DNA from: Anaerocolumna chitinilytica
Lineage (GTDB): Bacteria; Bacillota; Clostridia; Lachnospirales; Lachnospiraceae
Assembly: GCF_014218355.1 (NCBI RefSeq)
Contig: NZ_AP023368.1
Location: 124,001-188,000 of the forward strand
Direction: 5' to 3'
DNA length: 64,000 nucleotides
A program made the position numbers and the translations under genes. Shown here one piece after another: positions 8,869 through 17,207 of this stretch. Every line of letters begins with the position of its first letter. Positions within the stretch are counted from its first letter, which is position 1. Below the pieces are notes generated by a model, which made no database searches, was not told the origin of the DNA, and was given only the letters and a program-made list of their open reading frames with translations.

Positions 8869-8932
8869 TTATAGTACCATATCGAAACATATAAATCAAT
8901 TTAAAATTAAATGTTTCAAAATAGTACTATAA
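8869..8932. promoter_or_regulatory. Inverted-repeat operator candidate between regulator and acid-sugar operon
   Basis: A 22-bp inverted repeat: 8869-8890 (TTATAGTACCAT…GAAACAT) and 8911-8932 (ATGTTTC…TAGTACTATAA) match in 17 of 22 positions across a 20-bp spacer. Each half carries a TAGTAC core, and another AGTACT core lies at about 8853. The location between the divergent regulator and kinase genes makes it a likely binding site for the PrpR-like protein. No -24/-12 sigma-54 promoter (TGGCAC-N5-TTGC) is visible here. Confidence 0.55.
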
Positions 8933-9082
8933 GTCAAGAAAAAATGCATGAAATATACTTGATTATGTCGAATACCTCTGTTAAAATTAACATACAAACT
9001 TGATAAAGATAAAGCAAGTACATAATATTTATAAAAAGAGCTATTATGTGATTTAAAATGAAACAGTCAGGAGCAAAGAAGA

Positions 9083-10351
9083 ATGGTAAAGCTGTTATTG
9101 ATTTCAGATGATTTCACCGGGGCTTTGGATACGGGAATTCAATTCGTGCAATATGGGGCAAAAACAAAAATAATAACAACTGCCGAAGCGGAAAATTACC
9201 TGTTTGTAAAAGATGAAGTGGAGGTACTTGTAATCGATGCTCAGACAAGACATCTTACCGGAGAACAGGCATACCAAAAGGTATTTAAGTTAGTTAAAAG
9301 TGCAATTGCAGCAGGAATACCCCATATTTATAAGAAGACCGATTCCGGACTTCGAGGAAATATCGGAAGTGAATTAAAGGCTTTGCTGGATGCCAGTGAA
9401 GAATTATTTCTTCCTTTTGTACCGGCCTACCCACAGATGAACAGAATTACCATAGGCGGATATCACTATATAGACGGGCAGCCTATCAGAGAGAGTGTTT
9501 TCGGCAAAGATCCATTTGAACCGGTAATATCCTCTGAGGTTCAAGAACTTTTTGACAGAAGAAACATAAGAATTGAGTTATTCAAAAAAAGTTCTGAATA
9601 TCATACAAGCTTTGAGTTACCGGTTATCGGTATTTACGATGCACAGACAGATGAGGATATACTTGAAATTACAAAAGACTTGTATGAAAAAAAACAGCTT
9701 AGAATTATGGCCGGTTGTGCCGGATTTGCATCAGCCCTTCCGGAATTCATGGATTTTCAGAAACAAAACCTTCGTATGCCGGAGCTTAATCAATCTCTTT
9801 TGGTAGTATGCGGCAGTATTAATCCGATTTCAAAAGCTCAGATTGAATATGGAGAGGAAAAAGGATTCAAGCGGATTATTCTTTCACCAAGACAGCAGTT
9901 AGAGAAAGGTTATCTTGATTCCAAAGAGGGAAGACTTTGGCTGAAGGAGCTGGAAGAGCTTTTTTCTCAGAACTCTGTGGTGATGCTAGACACAGGGGTG
10001 CCGGAGTCTGAATTTGTTAATACTTATATGCAAGAGTATGGTATGTCTCTTCATGAAGCAAGAGAAAGAATATCCTTGGCATTAGGAGAGATTGTTAAAA
10101 AACTTCTTGATAATAACTACAGACATGCTCTCATGGTGATAGGAGGCGATACGCTGTTGGGTTTTTTCAACCAGATAGGATGTAATGAAATATACCCCGA
10201 GTATGAACTGGAAGCTGGGTCGGTACTATCACATATTAATTATAAAGATAACATAGTCTGGATAATCTCCAAATCCGGCGGATTTGGGAAAGAAGATGTT
10301 ATATATCAGCTTGCAGAGAAATTACATATAGCAGGAGGTGCCATATGCTAA
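9083..10351 (+). CDS. Four-carbon acid-sugar kinase family protein (DUF1537)
   Basis: A 422-residue cytosolic kinase. Family signatures: ISDDFTGALDTG at residues 7-18, KTDSGLRGN near 92-100, and the nucleotide-binding GGDTLLGF near 354-361. Family members (DtnK, LtnK, OtnK, DenK) phosphorylate C4 sugar acids such as threonate and erythronate at C4, or 3-oxo-tetronates. The next step is normally oxidation by PdxA2, which is encoded 2.1 kb downstream, supporting this role. It is the first gene of the operon, overlaps the Fe-ADH gene by 7 bp, and has AGGAGC as ribosome site. The exact substrate is not determined by sequence. Confidence 0.88.
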   Translation: MVKLLLISDDFTGALDTGIQFVQYGAKTKIITTAEAENYLFVKDEVEVLVIDAQTRHLTGEQAYQKVFKLVKSAIAAGIPHIYKKTDSGLRGNIGSELKALLDASEELFLPFVPAYPQMNRITIGGYHYIDGQPIRESVFGKDPFEPVISSEVQELFDRRNIRIELFKKSSEYHTSFELPVIGIYDAQTDEDILEITKDLYEKKQLRIMAGCAGFASALPEFMDFQKQNLRMPELNQSLLVVCGSINPISKAQIEYGEEKGFKRIILSPRQQLEKGYLDSKEGRLWLKELEELFSQNSVVMLDTGVPESEFVNTYMQEYGMSLHEARERISLALGEIVKKLLDNNYRHALMVIGGDTLLGFFNQIGCNEIYPEYELEAGSVLSHINYKDNIVWIISKSGGFGKEDVIYQLAEKLHIAGGAIC

Positions 10352-11511
10352 ATGAATATTCATTGATGATGCCGGAGAAGATTTACAGCGGTAACAATTC
10401 ATTAGAGAAACTGAAATTACTTGTAATGGATAAGTATAAAAAGGTCGCAGTATTTACAGACAGAGGTATCAGAGGTTCGGGAATAGTGGATACCCTCTTT
10501 GATATATTAGAGGAATGCAAAATTCCTATTGTAGTATTTGATGAGCTCCCCTCGGAACCCACCTGGATGGAGGCGCAAAAGACAGTGGATGCTTTTAAGG
10601 AGGAGAGTGCCGACTGTATTATTGCGATCGGTGGCGGAAGTGTCATGGATGTTGCCAAACTGGCGTCTATAGCAAGCTCAGGAGAATATGGCGTAAAAGA
10701 ACTGCTGGAGGATCCTCTTAGAGGAGTCAAACAGGTGCCAGCAATTTTGATTCCTACTACTGCCGGAACCGGCTCAGAGGCAACCCCCAACAGTATCGTT
10801 ACGGTACCGGAGAAGAACCTTAAGATTGGCATTGTAAACCCAGCGATGATTGCGGATGCGGTGATATTAGACGGCAGAGCGTTAATTGGATTGCCAAAGA
10901 AGATAGCTGCTTCAACAGGAATTGATGCATTGGCTCACGGCATTGAATGCTATACCTCCAATAAGGCAAATCCTTTTAGCAATATGTTTGCCATGGAAGC
11001 CCTGAAGCTGATCTTTAATAACATTATACCTGCCTGCGAAAGGCAGGATGCGGTGGAAGAAAAGAATAATATGCTGTTAGCAGCATTTTATGCAGGAGTA
11101 GCGATAACTGCTTCCGGAACCACTGCGGTTCATGCCTTATCCTATCCTCTGGGAGGAAGATACCATATCCCCCATGGGGTTTCCAATGCAATGATGCTTC
11201 TGCCAGTGCTTAAGTATAATAAAGAAGCCTGCTTAAAGGAATTTTCAGAAATATATGATGAAGTCATAAAGAAGGAACAAGGTCTTAGTCAGGAAGAAAA
11301 AGCTGACTTACTATTAATTGAAATTGATACAATAATCAAAAGACTGGAAGTACCGTTGTCCTTAAAAGCTTACGGAGTATCAAAGAGTGATCTGGAAGCG
11401 TTGGTGCACGACGGGCTGGAGGTAAAGCGTCTTCTGGTCAACAATAAAAGGACAGTCACAGAGGAAGCGGCAAGAATGCTTTATCTGGAAGCAATGGAGG
11501 CAGAAGGTTAG
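10345..11511 (+). CDS. Iron-containing alcohol dehydrogenase
   Basis: A 388-residue NAD(P)-dependent group III dehydrogenase. Visible motifs: GGGSVMDVAK (NAD-binding turn), TTAGTGSEATPNSIV, and metal ligands in GIDALAHGIE (Asp and His) and AVHALSYPLGGRYHIPHG (two His), as in FucO and butanol dehydrogenases. It starts inside the end of the kinase gene, showing translational coupling. In this operon it may oxidise a hydroxy acid or reduce an aldehyde produced by the aldolase; this is inferred from context. Length is normal for the family. Confidence 0.88.
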   Translation: MLNEYSLMMPEKIYSGNNSLEKLKLLVMDKYKKVAVFTDRGIRGSGIVDTLFDILEECKIPIVVFDELPSEPTWMEAQKTVDAFKEESADCIIAIGGGSVMDVAKLASIASSGEYGVKELLEDPLRGVKQVPAILIPTTAGTGSEATPNSIVTVPEKNLKIGIVNPAMIADAVILDGRALIGLPKKIAASTGIDALAHGIECYTSNKANPFSNMFAMEALKLIFNNIIPACERQDAVEEKNNMLLAAFYAGVAITASGTTAVHALSYPLGGRYHIPHGVSNAMMLLPVLKYNKEACLKEFSEIYDEVIKKEQGLSQEEKADLLLIEIDTIIKRLEVPLSLKAYGVSKSDLEALVHDGLEVKRLLVNNKRTVTEEAARMLYLEAMEAEG

Positions 11512-11553
11512 GGTAGATCGCAAGCAAACTTGTGTAATGCATGGAGGTTTAAA

Positions 11554-12447
11554 ATGAAATTTTTAAAAGGCATTATTGCACCGATTATCACTCCCATGAA
11601 GGAAGATGAAAGCATAAATGAAGCAGAATTAAGGAATCAGGTTAACCGGCTTATAGATGCGGGAATTCATGGAATTTTTACAACGGGAACTAACGGAGAA
11701 GGATATATTCTCTCATATGAAGAAAAGGAACAGGTGCTGTCTGCCGTATTAGATGAAGTCAAAGGCAGGGTAACTGTCTATGCAGGGACAGGCTGTATCA
11801 GTACAAAAGAAACCATAAGGCTATCAAAGAGAGCAGAAGAACAAGGCGCAGATGTATTATCAGTCATCACTCCGTCATTTGCAAAGGCTTCACAGGAAGA
11901 ATTGTATGAGCATTTTCTGGCTGTAGCCGGAGAGGTAAAGCTCCCTATCATATTGTATAACATACCGGAACGGACAGGAAATGTCCTTCAGCCGGATACT
12001 GTAGCAAGGCTTGCAAAAATTGAAAACATCATTGGAATTAAAGACAGCAGCGGAAATTTTAATAATATGCTTCAATATATCGATAAAACAAAAAACATGG
12101 ATTTTTCTGTTTATAGCGGAAATGATGCACTTATATTATGGACATTGCTGGCAGGCGGAGCCGGTGCTATCTCAGGGTGTGCAAATGTATTTCCTGAAAA
12201 TATGGTAAATATCTATGAAAGCTATATCAACGGAGACCTTGAGGCGGCAAAGAAATACCAGAGTAATATAAACAGCTTCAGAGAGTGCTTTGTTCATGGA
12301 AACCCTAATACCATAGTGAAGACTGCCGTTGCTCTGTTGGGTTACCCGGTAGGCAGCTGCAGAAGACCTTTTCATAAGCTGCCGGATACAGGGATAACAG
12401 CAATTAAAAAAGTGCTGGAGGATAACAAGGTACTAGGTATCAGATAA
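11554..12447 (+). CDS. DapA-family aldolase (class I lyase/synthase)
   Basis: A 297-residue TIM-barrel enzyme of the dihydrodipicolinate synthase/N-acetylneuraminate lyase family. The Schiff-base lysine lies in IIGIKDSSGNF, the catalytic tyrosine in ILYNIPERTG, and the pyruvate carboxylate loop in TTGTNGEGY. The family cleaves or forms 2-keto-3-deoxy acids with pyruvate. In a catabolic operon with an acid-sugar kinase and a sialidase-fold protein, a sugar-acid lyase role is more likely than lysine synthesis. The start at 11554 is chosen because GGAGG (in GCATGGAGGTTTAAA) lies just before it. It is followed by PdxA2 after 22 bases. Confidence 0.85.
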   Translation: MKFLKGIIAPIITPMKEDESINEAELRNQVNRLIDAGIHGIFTTGTNGEGYILSYEEKEQVLSAVLDEVKGRVTVYAGTGCISTKETIRLSKRAEEQGADVLSVITPSFAKASQEELYEHFLAVAGEVKLPIILYNIPERTGNVLQPDTVARLAKIENIIGIKDSSGNFNNMLQYIDKTKNMDFSVYSGNDALILWTLLAGGAGAISGCANVFPENMVNIYESYINGDLEAAKKYQSNINSFRECFVHGNPNTIVKTAVALLGYPVGSCRRPFHKLPDTGITAIKKVLEDNKVLGIR

Positions 12448-12469
12448 AGCTAAAAGCATGGAGGTTAAA

Positions 12470-13498
12470 ATGAAAAGACCGATTATTGCAATCACTATGG
12501 GGGATCCTGCCGGTATCGGACCAGAAATCACGGTGAAGGCATTAAGTAAACAGGATTTATACGAACGGTGTGCACCTGTGGTAATAGGAGATCTCTCTGT
12601 TCTAAAAAAAGCACTTATATATACAGGGCTTACTGATCTGCAGCTTCACCCGATTGCAAATGTAAAAGAGGCTGTGTTTCAGCCTGGACTGATTGATGTA
12701 CTTGACATGGGATTGGCAGACAGTGAGAAGCTTGCTATTGGTCAGGTATCTAAAATGGCTGGAGAAGCAGCTTTTCAGTATGTGAAGAAGGTCATTGAAC
12801 TGGCAATGGAAGGTAAGGTAGATGCTACCGTTACCAATCCGTTAAATAAGGAAGCTATAAATCTGGCAGGGCATCATTATGCAGGACATACTGAAATCTA
12901 TGCTAAACTTACAGATACACCTAAATATACGATGATGCTTGCCCATAAGGACTTCAGAGTTGTACATGTTTCCACCCATGTATCGCTAAGAGAGGCTTGT
13001 GACAAAGTCAGGAAGGAAAGGGTTCTGGAGGTAATAGAAATTGCCAATAAAGCTTGTCTTGCAATGGGAATTGAAAAACCTGTTATTGGGGTTGCAGGTT
13101 TGAATCCTCACAGCGGAGAAAACGGGTTGTTTGGAAGAGAAGAAATAGATGAGATAATTCCGGCTATAGAAGCTGCCAAGCTAAAAGGCATCCAGACCGA
13201 AGGACCGGTGCCTCCGGATACCATCTTTTCAAAAGCAATAGGAGGCTGGTATGACATGGTAGTTGCAATGTATCACGACCAGGGGCATATCCCTCTAAAG
13301 GTAACAGGATTTGTATTTAACCGGAAGCTTAATAAATGGGATGCGGTGGAAGGCGTCAATATAACACTGGGTTTACCGATCATTAGGACATCTGTTGACC
13401 ACGGAACTGCCTTTGACCAGGCAGGAACAGGAACAGCAAGTGAAGTAAGTCTTATTAATGCAATTGATTATGCAATCAGGTTTGCCGGAAAAAAATAA
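12470..13498 (+). CDS. pdxA2: PdxA-family 4-phosphate dehydrogenase (PdxA2-like)
   Basis: A 342-residue NAD-dependent, metal-binding dehydrogenase. Typical motifs: ITMGDPAGIGPEI near the start, PHSGENGLFG, MYHDQGHIPLK, and TSVDHGTAFDQAGTGTA. Biosynthetic PdxA acts in vitamin B6 synthesis. The PdxA2 branch oxidises D-threonate- or D-erythronate-4-phosphate and, after decarboxylation, gives dihydroxyacetone phosphate. Linkage to a DUF1537 kinase in the same operon favours the catabolic role. An ATG at 12458 lies inside the Shine-Dalgarno element (ATGGAGGTT), so the start at 12470 is preferred. Confidence 0.88.
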   Translation: MKRPIIAITMGDPAGIGPEITVKALSKQDLYERCAPVVIGDLSVLKKALIYTGLTDLQLHPIANVKEAVFQPGLIDVLDMGLADSEKLAIGQVSKMAGEAAFQYVKKVIELAMEGKVDATVTNPLNKEAINLAGHHYAGHTEIYAKLTDTPKYTMMLAHKDFRVVHVSTHVSLREACDKVRKERVLEVIEIANKACLAMGIEKPVIGVAGLNPHSGENGLFGREEIDEIIPAIEAAKLKGIQTEGPVPPDTIFSKAIGGWYDMVVAMYHDQGHIPLKVTGFVFNRKLNKWDAVEGVNITLGLPIIRTSVDHGTAFDQAGTGTASEVSLINAIDYAIRFAGKK

Positions 13499-13556
13499 TC
13501 TGTGTCCGGTAACTGATCATAATAGAAGAAGTGAAAGCTTAAGGGAGGTATTTTTT

Positions 13557-15197
13557 ATGAGGAATTTGAAAAAACTGACGGCGGTATCTTTGATACTTGT
13601 CATGATGGCTGCGGCACTATCCGGCTGCGGTTCATCCAAATCAACAAATAAAACAAATAACAACACCGGTAACGATGCACAGGCAACTCAGGCAGCAGAT
13701 AACAGCGGAAATTCTGACGGGGTTACACCGGCAACATCTTATAAGATGTTTATGCGTTCCCAGTATGCGGACTGGATTAAAGAACTGAAATGGTATGATG
13801 TAGCAGAAGAGAAAACAGGAATTCATGTTGAATATGTGGAAGGTCCTGAAGAAATTGCCGATACCTATACAGAAGTAGATGAGAGAATTGCCAGCGGAAC
13901 TCTTCCCGATGCGGCTATGGTCAATCTGGCTCAGGCTAAGGTATATGGTGAGCAGGGCGCTTTCGTGGACTTAGCACCTTACATCAAAAAGTATGCTCCT
14001 AATTTGCAGGCTTACATAGACAAAAATCCTGACTATAAGTCTTATGTATCCAGTGATAATGGTGCAATTTATGGTTTAGTGAAAGAATCACCCATCTTTG
14101 CAGATTTAATTGGTTACCGTGCAGACCAGTTCAAAGAAGCCGGTATTGATCCAGCAAGCGTTAAGACGGTTGATGACTTCACCGCAGCGATGGAAACATT
14201 AAAGAAATTCTATGGTGCGAAAGACAAGAACTATTATCCTTTATCAGGCCGTGACAGTGCTCTTCGCTTCGCAGCCTGGTTCGGGGCAGCAAGCTATGCT
14301 GATGCAAATGGTTCCGGTGGTGTATACTACAACCATGAAAAAGACGGCTCTTTTAATATTAAGGCAGATGGGGCTTATACATGGATTGAAACAATGAAAA
14401 AGTGGTATGACGAAGGCCTTATCAATCCTCTTTGGGTAGCAGGAACCAACAGTGAAGGTGATTGGGAGTCCCAAACTTTAGAGGGACAGGCAAGTATTTT
14501 CTATGATTATTATAATCGTGCAGAATGGTTTATGCAAAATGTAGGTGCAGACGGCAACAAGAATTATGATATGCAGGTCTTGAATTTCTTACAGGATGCA
14601 AGTGGAAAAACCATACCGGTTACCTCTTCAATACTTTATCAGAACGGATGTGTAACAGCTGTTAACAGTGCCCGCAATGAAAGCACTATAGCAGCAATCC
14701 TGAAGTTTATCGACTACTTCTACAGTGAAGAAGGTATTACTCTGGCAAACTGGGGAGTAGAAGGAGAAAGTTTTACAACCAATGACAGCACAAAGATGTT
14801 TATTGCGGACTATACAACGGAAGAATCCAAAGCCGCCGGAGAAAAGAGATGGTCTTTCTTAAGCGACAGATTTACCGTATGCAAGCCGGTTGATCAGACT
14901 GCTTTCTACAGCTGGAATACCAAGCTTATTGCAGATGCGGCTAACAGTAATTTTAAGACTGAAAATTTCCTGGACAGACCTACTTTGATCTACTCAACAA
15001 GTCAGGAAGAAGAACTCACTAATCTGGTAGCTTCCGTATTTGAAGGAGAATCTGCAGGTTTGACAGCATTTATCACCGGCAGCAAAGAATTAAACAAAGA
15101 TAATTGGAATGCTTTTATTAAAGAAATGGATAACATGGGATTATCCCAGATAGAAAAAATTCAGGCAGAAGCTTACACGAACACCTTTAGTAAATAA
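13557..15197 (+). CDS. Extracellular sugar-binding lipoprotein of ABC transporter
   Basis: A 546-residue solute-binding lipoprotein of the LplA type. Residues 1-24 are a lipoprotein signal ending in the lipobox LSGC (Cys24), then a Ser/Thr/Asn-rich linker (about 25-60). The rest is a large two-lobed binding domain with Trp/Tyr-rich patches (YADWIKELKWYD, WIETMKKWYDEGLINPLW) usual in oligosaccharide binders. Start 13557 follows AAGGGAGG; a longer reading overlaps pdxA2 and lacks a ribosome site. It is followed by two matching permeases; no ATPase is encoded here, so a shared MsmK-type ATPase is presumed. The ligand is probably an acidic oligosaccharide (inference). Confidence 0.9.
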   Translation: MRNLKKLTAVSLILVMMAAALSGCGSSKSTNKTNNNTGNDAQATQAADNSGNSDGVTPATSYKMFMRSQYADWIKELKWYDVAEEKTGIHVEYVEGPEEIADTYTEVDERIASGTLPDAAMVNLAQAKVYGEQGAFVDLAPYIKKYAPNLQAYIDKNPDYKSYVSSDNGAIYGLVKESPIFADLIGYRADQFKEAGIDPASVKTVDDFTAAMETLKKFYGAKDKNYYPLSGRDSALRFAAWFGAASYADANGSGGVYYNHEKDGSFNIKADGAYTWIETMKKWYDEGLINPLWVAGTNSEGDWESQTLEGQASIFYDYYNRAEWFMQNVGADGNKNYDMQVLNFLQDASGKTIPVTSSILYQNGCVTAVNSARNESTIAAILKFIDYFYSEEGITLANWGVEGESFTTNDSTKMFIADYTTEESKAAGEKRWSFLSDRFTVCKPVDQTAFYSWNTKLIADAANSNFKTENFLDRPTLIYSTSQEEELTNLVASVFEGESAGLTAFITGSKELNKDNWNAFIKEMDNMGLSQIEKIQAEAYTNTFSK

Positions 15198-15205
15198 TTA
15201 AACAT

Positions 15206-15268
15206 TCTGACAGCCGGCAGTATCAAGGGATGTGGAAACGCTTAAGCGTTTCCGCTTCTCCTGTCAGA
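15206..15268 (+). promoter_or_regulatory. Structured intercistronic element between binding protein and permeases
   Basis: Outer stem TCTGACAG (15206-15213) pairs with CTGTCAGA (15261-15268). Inside is a perfect 20-bp palindrome at 15234-15253 (GGAAACGCTT/AAGCGTTTCC). As RNA it would fold into a two-part stem and could stabilise the upstream binding-protein message, giving more binding protein than permease. The palindrome also resembles LacI/CcpA-type operators (central CG with AAACG arms), so a DNA role cannot be excluded. Confidence 0.65.
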
Positions 15269-15291
15269 GATAGAAAGGAAGGAATAAAACG

Positions 15292-16257
15292 TTGGATAAA
15301 AGAAAAAAATCAGCAGTAATTCCTTTAGCAAAAAAACCACTGAAACGACGCATAATAAAAGACTTAAGTAGGAACAAGCAATTATACCTGCTGTTAGTGC
15401 CGGGTATAATAAGCTTGGTCTTATTTAAATTCGGCCCGTTATTCGGTATGGCAATTGCTTTTGAGAATTTCAGTGCCTTTAAAGGAATTACCGGGAGCGA
15501 TTGGGTCGGACTAAAATGGTTCTTAAAAGTTTTCCATGACCCATATATGCTTAAGTTACTAAAAAATACACTCATTCTGGCGTTGCTTTCCTTAGTAGTG
15601 GTATTTCCTATACCAATTATATTTGCACTGTTTCTAAATGAGGTTAAGAGGAATAAAATCAGAGGATTTATTCAATCTTTAAGTTTTCTCCCCTATTTTA
15701 TTTCAGCAGCGGTTATGGTCAGTATTCTATTTGCAATGCTCTCCCCTACCAGTGGTGTTATTAATAATATCATAGTTGCATTCGGTGGAGAAGCAATTCA
15801 TTTTCAGGCCAGTCCGGCATGGTTTCGGCCTATGTATGTATTCTTGCAAGTATGGCAAACCTTTGGATATTCCGCAATTATATACATCGCGGCTATTACT
15901 TCGATTGATCCGGCACTGTATGAGGCGGCTGAAGTGGACGGTGCAGGCCGTTGGGTCAAAATGTTCCGTATTACTCTGCCCTCCATCTCCGTATCAGTAA
16001 TTACCATGTTTATTATTAGTGTAGGAAATATCTTTACAGTAGACCTTGACAGAATACTGCTTATGTATAATTCCAGCGTATTCTCAACAGCGGATGTCAT
16101 TCAGACATATGTATACCGTATAGCCTTTGAAAGTTCGGGTTTTCCCAATTACAGTTATGGAACTGCGGTGAATCTGCTGAAATCTATTTTGGCCTTTATT
16201 CTGGTAATGTTAACAAACAAAGCGGCAAATAAATATGCTGAGACCAGATTATTTTAA
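15292..16257 (+). CDS. Sugar ABC transporter permease (LplB type)
   Basis: A 321-residue inner-membrane permease with six predicted helices and the EAA loop (EAAEVDGAGRWVKMFRITLP) that docks the ATPase. A basic cytosolic N-terminus of ~45 residues is typical of the LplB group. The start is a TTG at 15292, eleven bases after AAAGGAAGG; no suitable ATG is available before the first helix. It lies 94 bases after the binding protein and is followed by a second permease. Confidence 0.9.
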   Translation: MDKRKKSAVIPLAKKPLKRRIIKDLSRNKQLYLLLVPGIISLVLFKFGPLFGMAIAFENFSAFKGITGSDWVGLKWFLKVFHDPYMLKLLKNTLILALLSLVVVFPIPIIFALFLNEVKRNKIRGFIQSLSFLPYFISAAVMVSILFAMLSPTSGVINNIIVAFGGEAIHFQASPAWFRPMYVFLQVWQTFGYSAIIYIAAITSIDPALYEAAEVDGAGRWVKMFRITLPSISVSVITMFIISVGNIFTVDLDRILLMYNSSVFSTADVIQTYVYRIAFESSGFPNYSYGTAVNLLKSILAFILVMLTNKAANKYAETRLF

Positions 16258-16278
16258 CGGAAAGGATGTGTACAGTAA

Positions 16279-17154
16279 ATGAAGAAGAAAATATCCGTAT
16301 TTGAGATAGTGAACAGTCTGGTATTATTGTTGATTGCCTTATTCTGTATCTATCCTTTCCTGTATATTTTGTTCATAGCACTAAGTGATGGAACATATCT
16401 GACAAAAGGACAGGTAAGCTTTTTCCCAAAAGGCTTTAATCTGGAAGCATTTTCTTATGTATTGACTAATCCGAAATTCGATATCTTTACAGGTATGAGG
16501 AATTCCTTTATATATACCATAGCCGGAACCTTTATTGCTGTAATATTTACCTTTATAACGGCCTATGCCCTTTCCAGACCCCGTTTAAGGCAGCGTTACG
16601 TTATTATGTCCCTGTTTATCGTGACTTGGGTATTTGAAGCCGGTATTATTCCTCAGTATATTGTGTACAGCAAGTTGGGCTTTATTGATAACATCTGGGT
16701 TATGATAGTACCAGGTGCCATCAATACGCAGTTCCTTCTGATAACCAAGGCTTTTTTGGACGGGCTGCCCACGGAATTGGAGGAAGCTGCCTTTATAGAC
16801 GGTGCATCTGATATTCAGGCCCTGTCCAGAATATTTCTTCCTGTTTCCAAACCAATCGTAGCAACGATTGCATTATTCAATGCTGTAAGTTTATGGAATC
16901 AATATCTTATTCCCCAAATGTTTTTAAAATCCAATAATTTAAAAACCATCCAGCAGATATTAAAGAGCGTCGTAATTACTTCCAGTAATTCCGGAACAGT
17001 GTTTACCAATGTCGTTAAGAATGGTTATACACTAAACCAGTATAATATGAAGGCTGCAGCTATTTTTATTGCCATGCTGCCTATTGTTTCTCTCTATCCT
17101 TTTGTACAGAAATATTTTAAAAAGGGAATTTTAATCGGTTCGGTGAAAGGCTGA
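16279..17154 (+). CDS. Sugar ABC transporter permease (YtcP/YesQ type)
   Basis: A 291-residue permease, partner of the preceding LplB-type subunit. Six hydrophobic helices are visible, with the EAA loop in LEEAAFIDGASDIQALSRIFLPVSKP and the C-terminal KGILIGSVKG that ends this family. It lies 21 bases after the first permease. The pair forms the membrane channel of the importer in the acid-sugar operon. Confidence 0.9.
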   Translation: MKKKISVFEIVNSLVLLLIALFCIYPFLYILFIALSDGTYLTKGQVSFFPKGFNLEAFSYVLTNPKFDIFTGMRNSFIYTIAGTFIAVIFTFITAYALSRPRLRQRYVIMSLFIVTWVFEAGIIPQYIVYSKLGFIDNIWVMIVPGAINTQFLLITKAFLDGLPTELEEAAFIDGASDIQALSRIFLPVSKPIVATIALFNAVSLWNQYLIPQMFLKSNNLKTIQQILKSVVITSSNSGTVFTNVVKNGYTLNQYNMKAAAIFIAMLPIVSLYPFVQKYFKKGILIGSVKG

Positions 17155-17207
17155 TTGCAGGACTGTAATGAAGTTTTTGGTGGTGATGTTAAAATTCGTG
17201 GAAAGGT

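Noticed and set aside
8606..8899. Minus-strand open frame of 97 codons upstream of the PrpR-like gene
   Set aside because: It is made of the 79-bp repeat read through (LIFTKGV repeated) and has no independent protein character.
8746..9082. Sigma-54 promoter upstream of the DUF1537 gene
   Set aside because: No TGGCAC-N5-TTGC pattern was found, and the regulator lacks the GAFTGA loop.
10383..10832. 149-codon minus-strand frame inside the Fe-ADH gene
   Set aside because: Antisense shadow of a clearly conserved gene.
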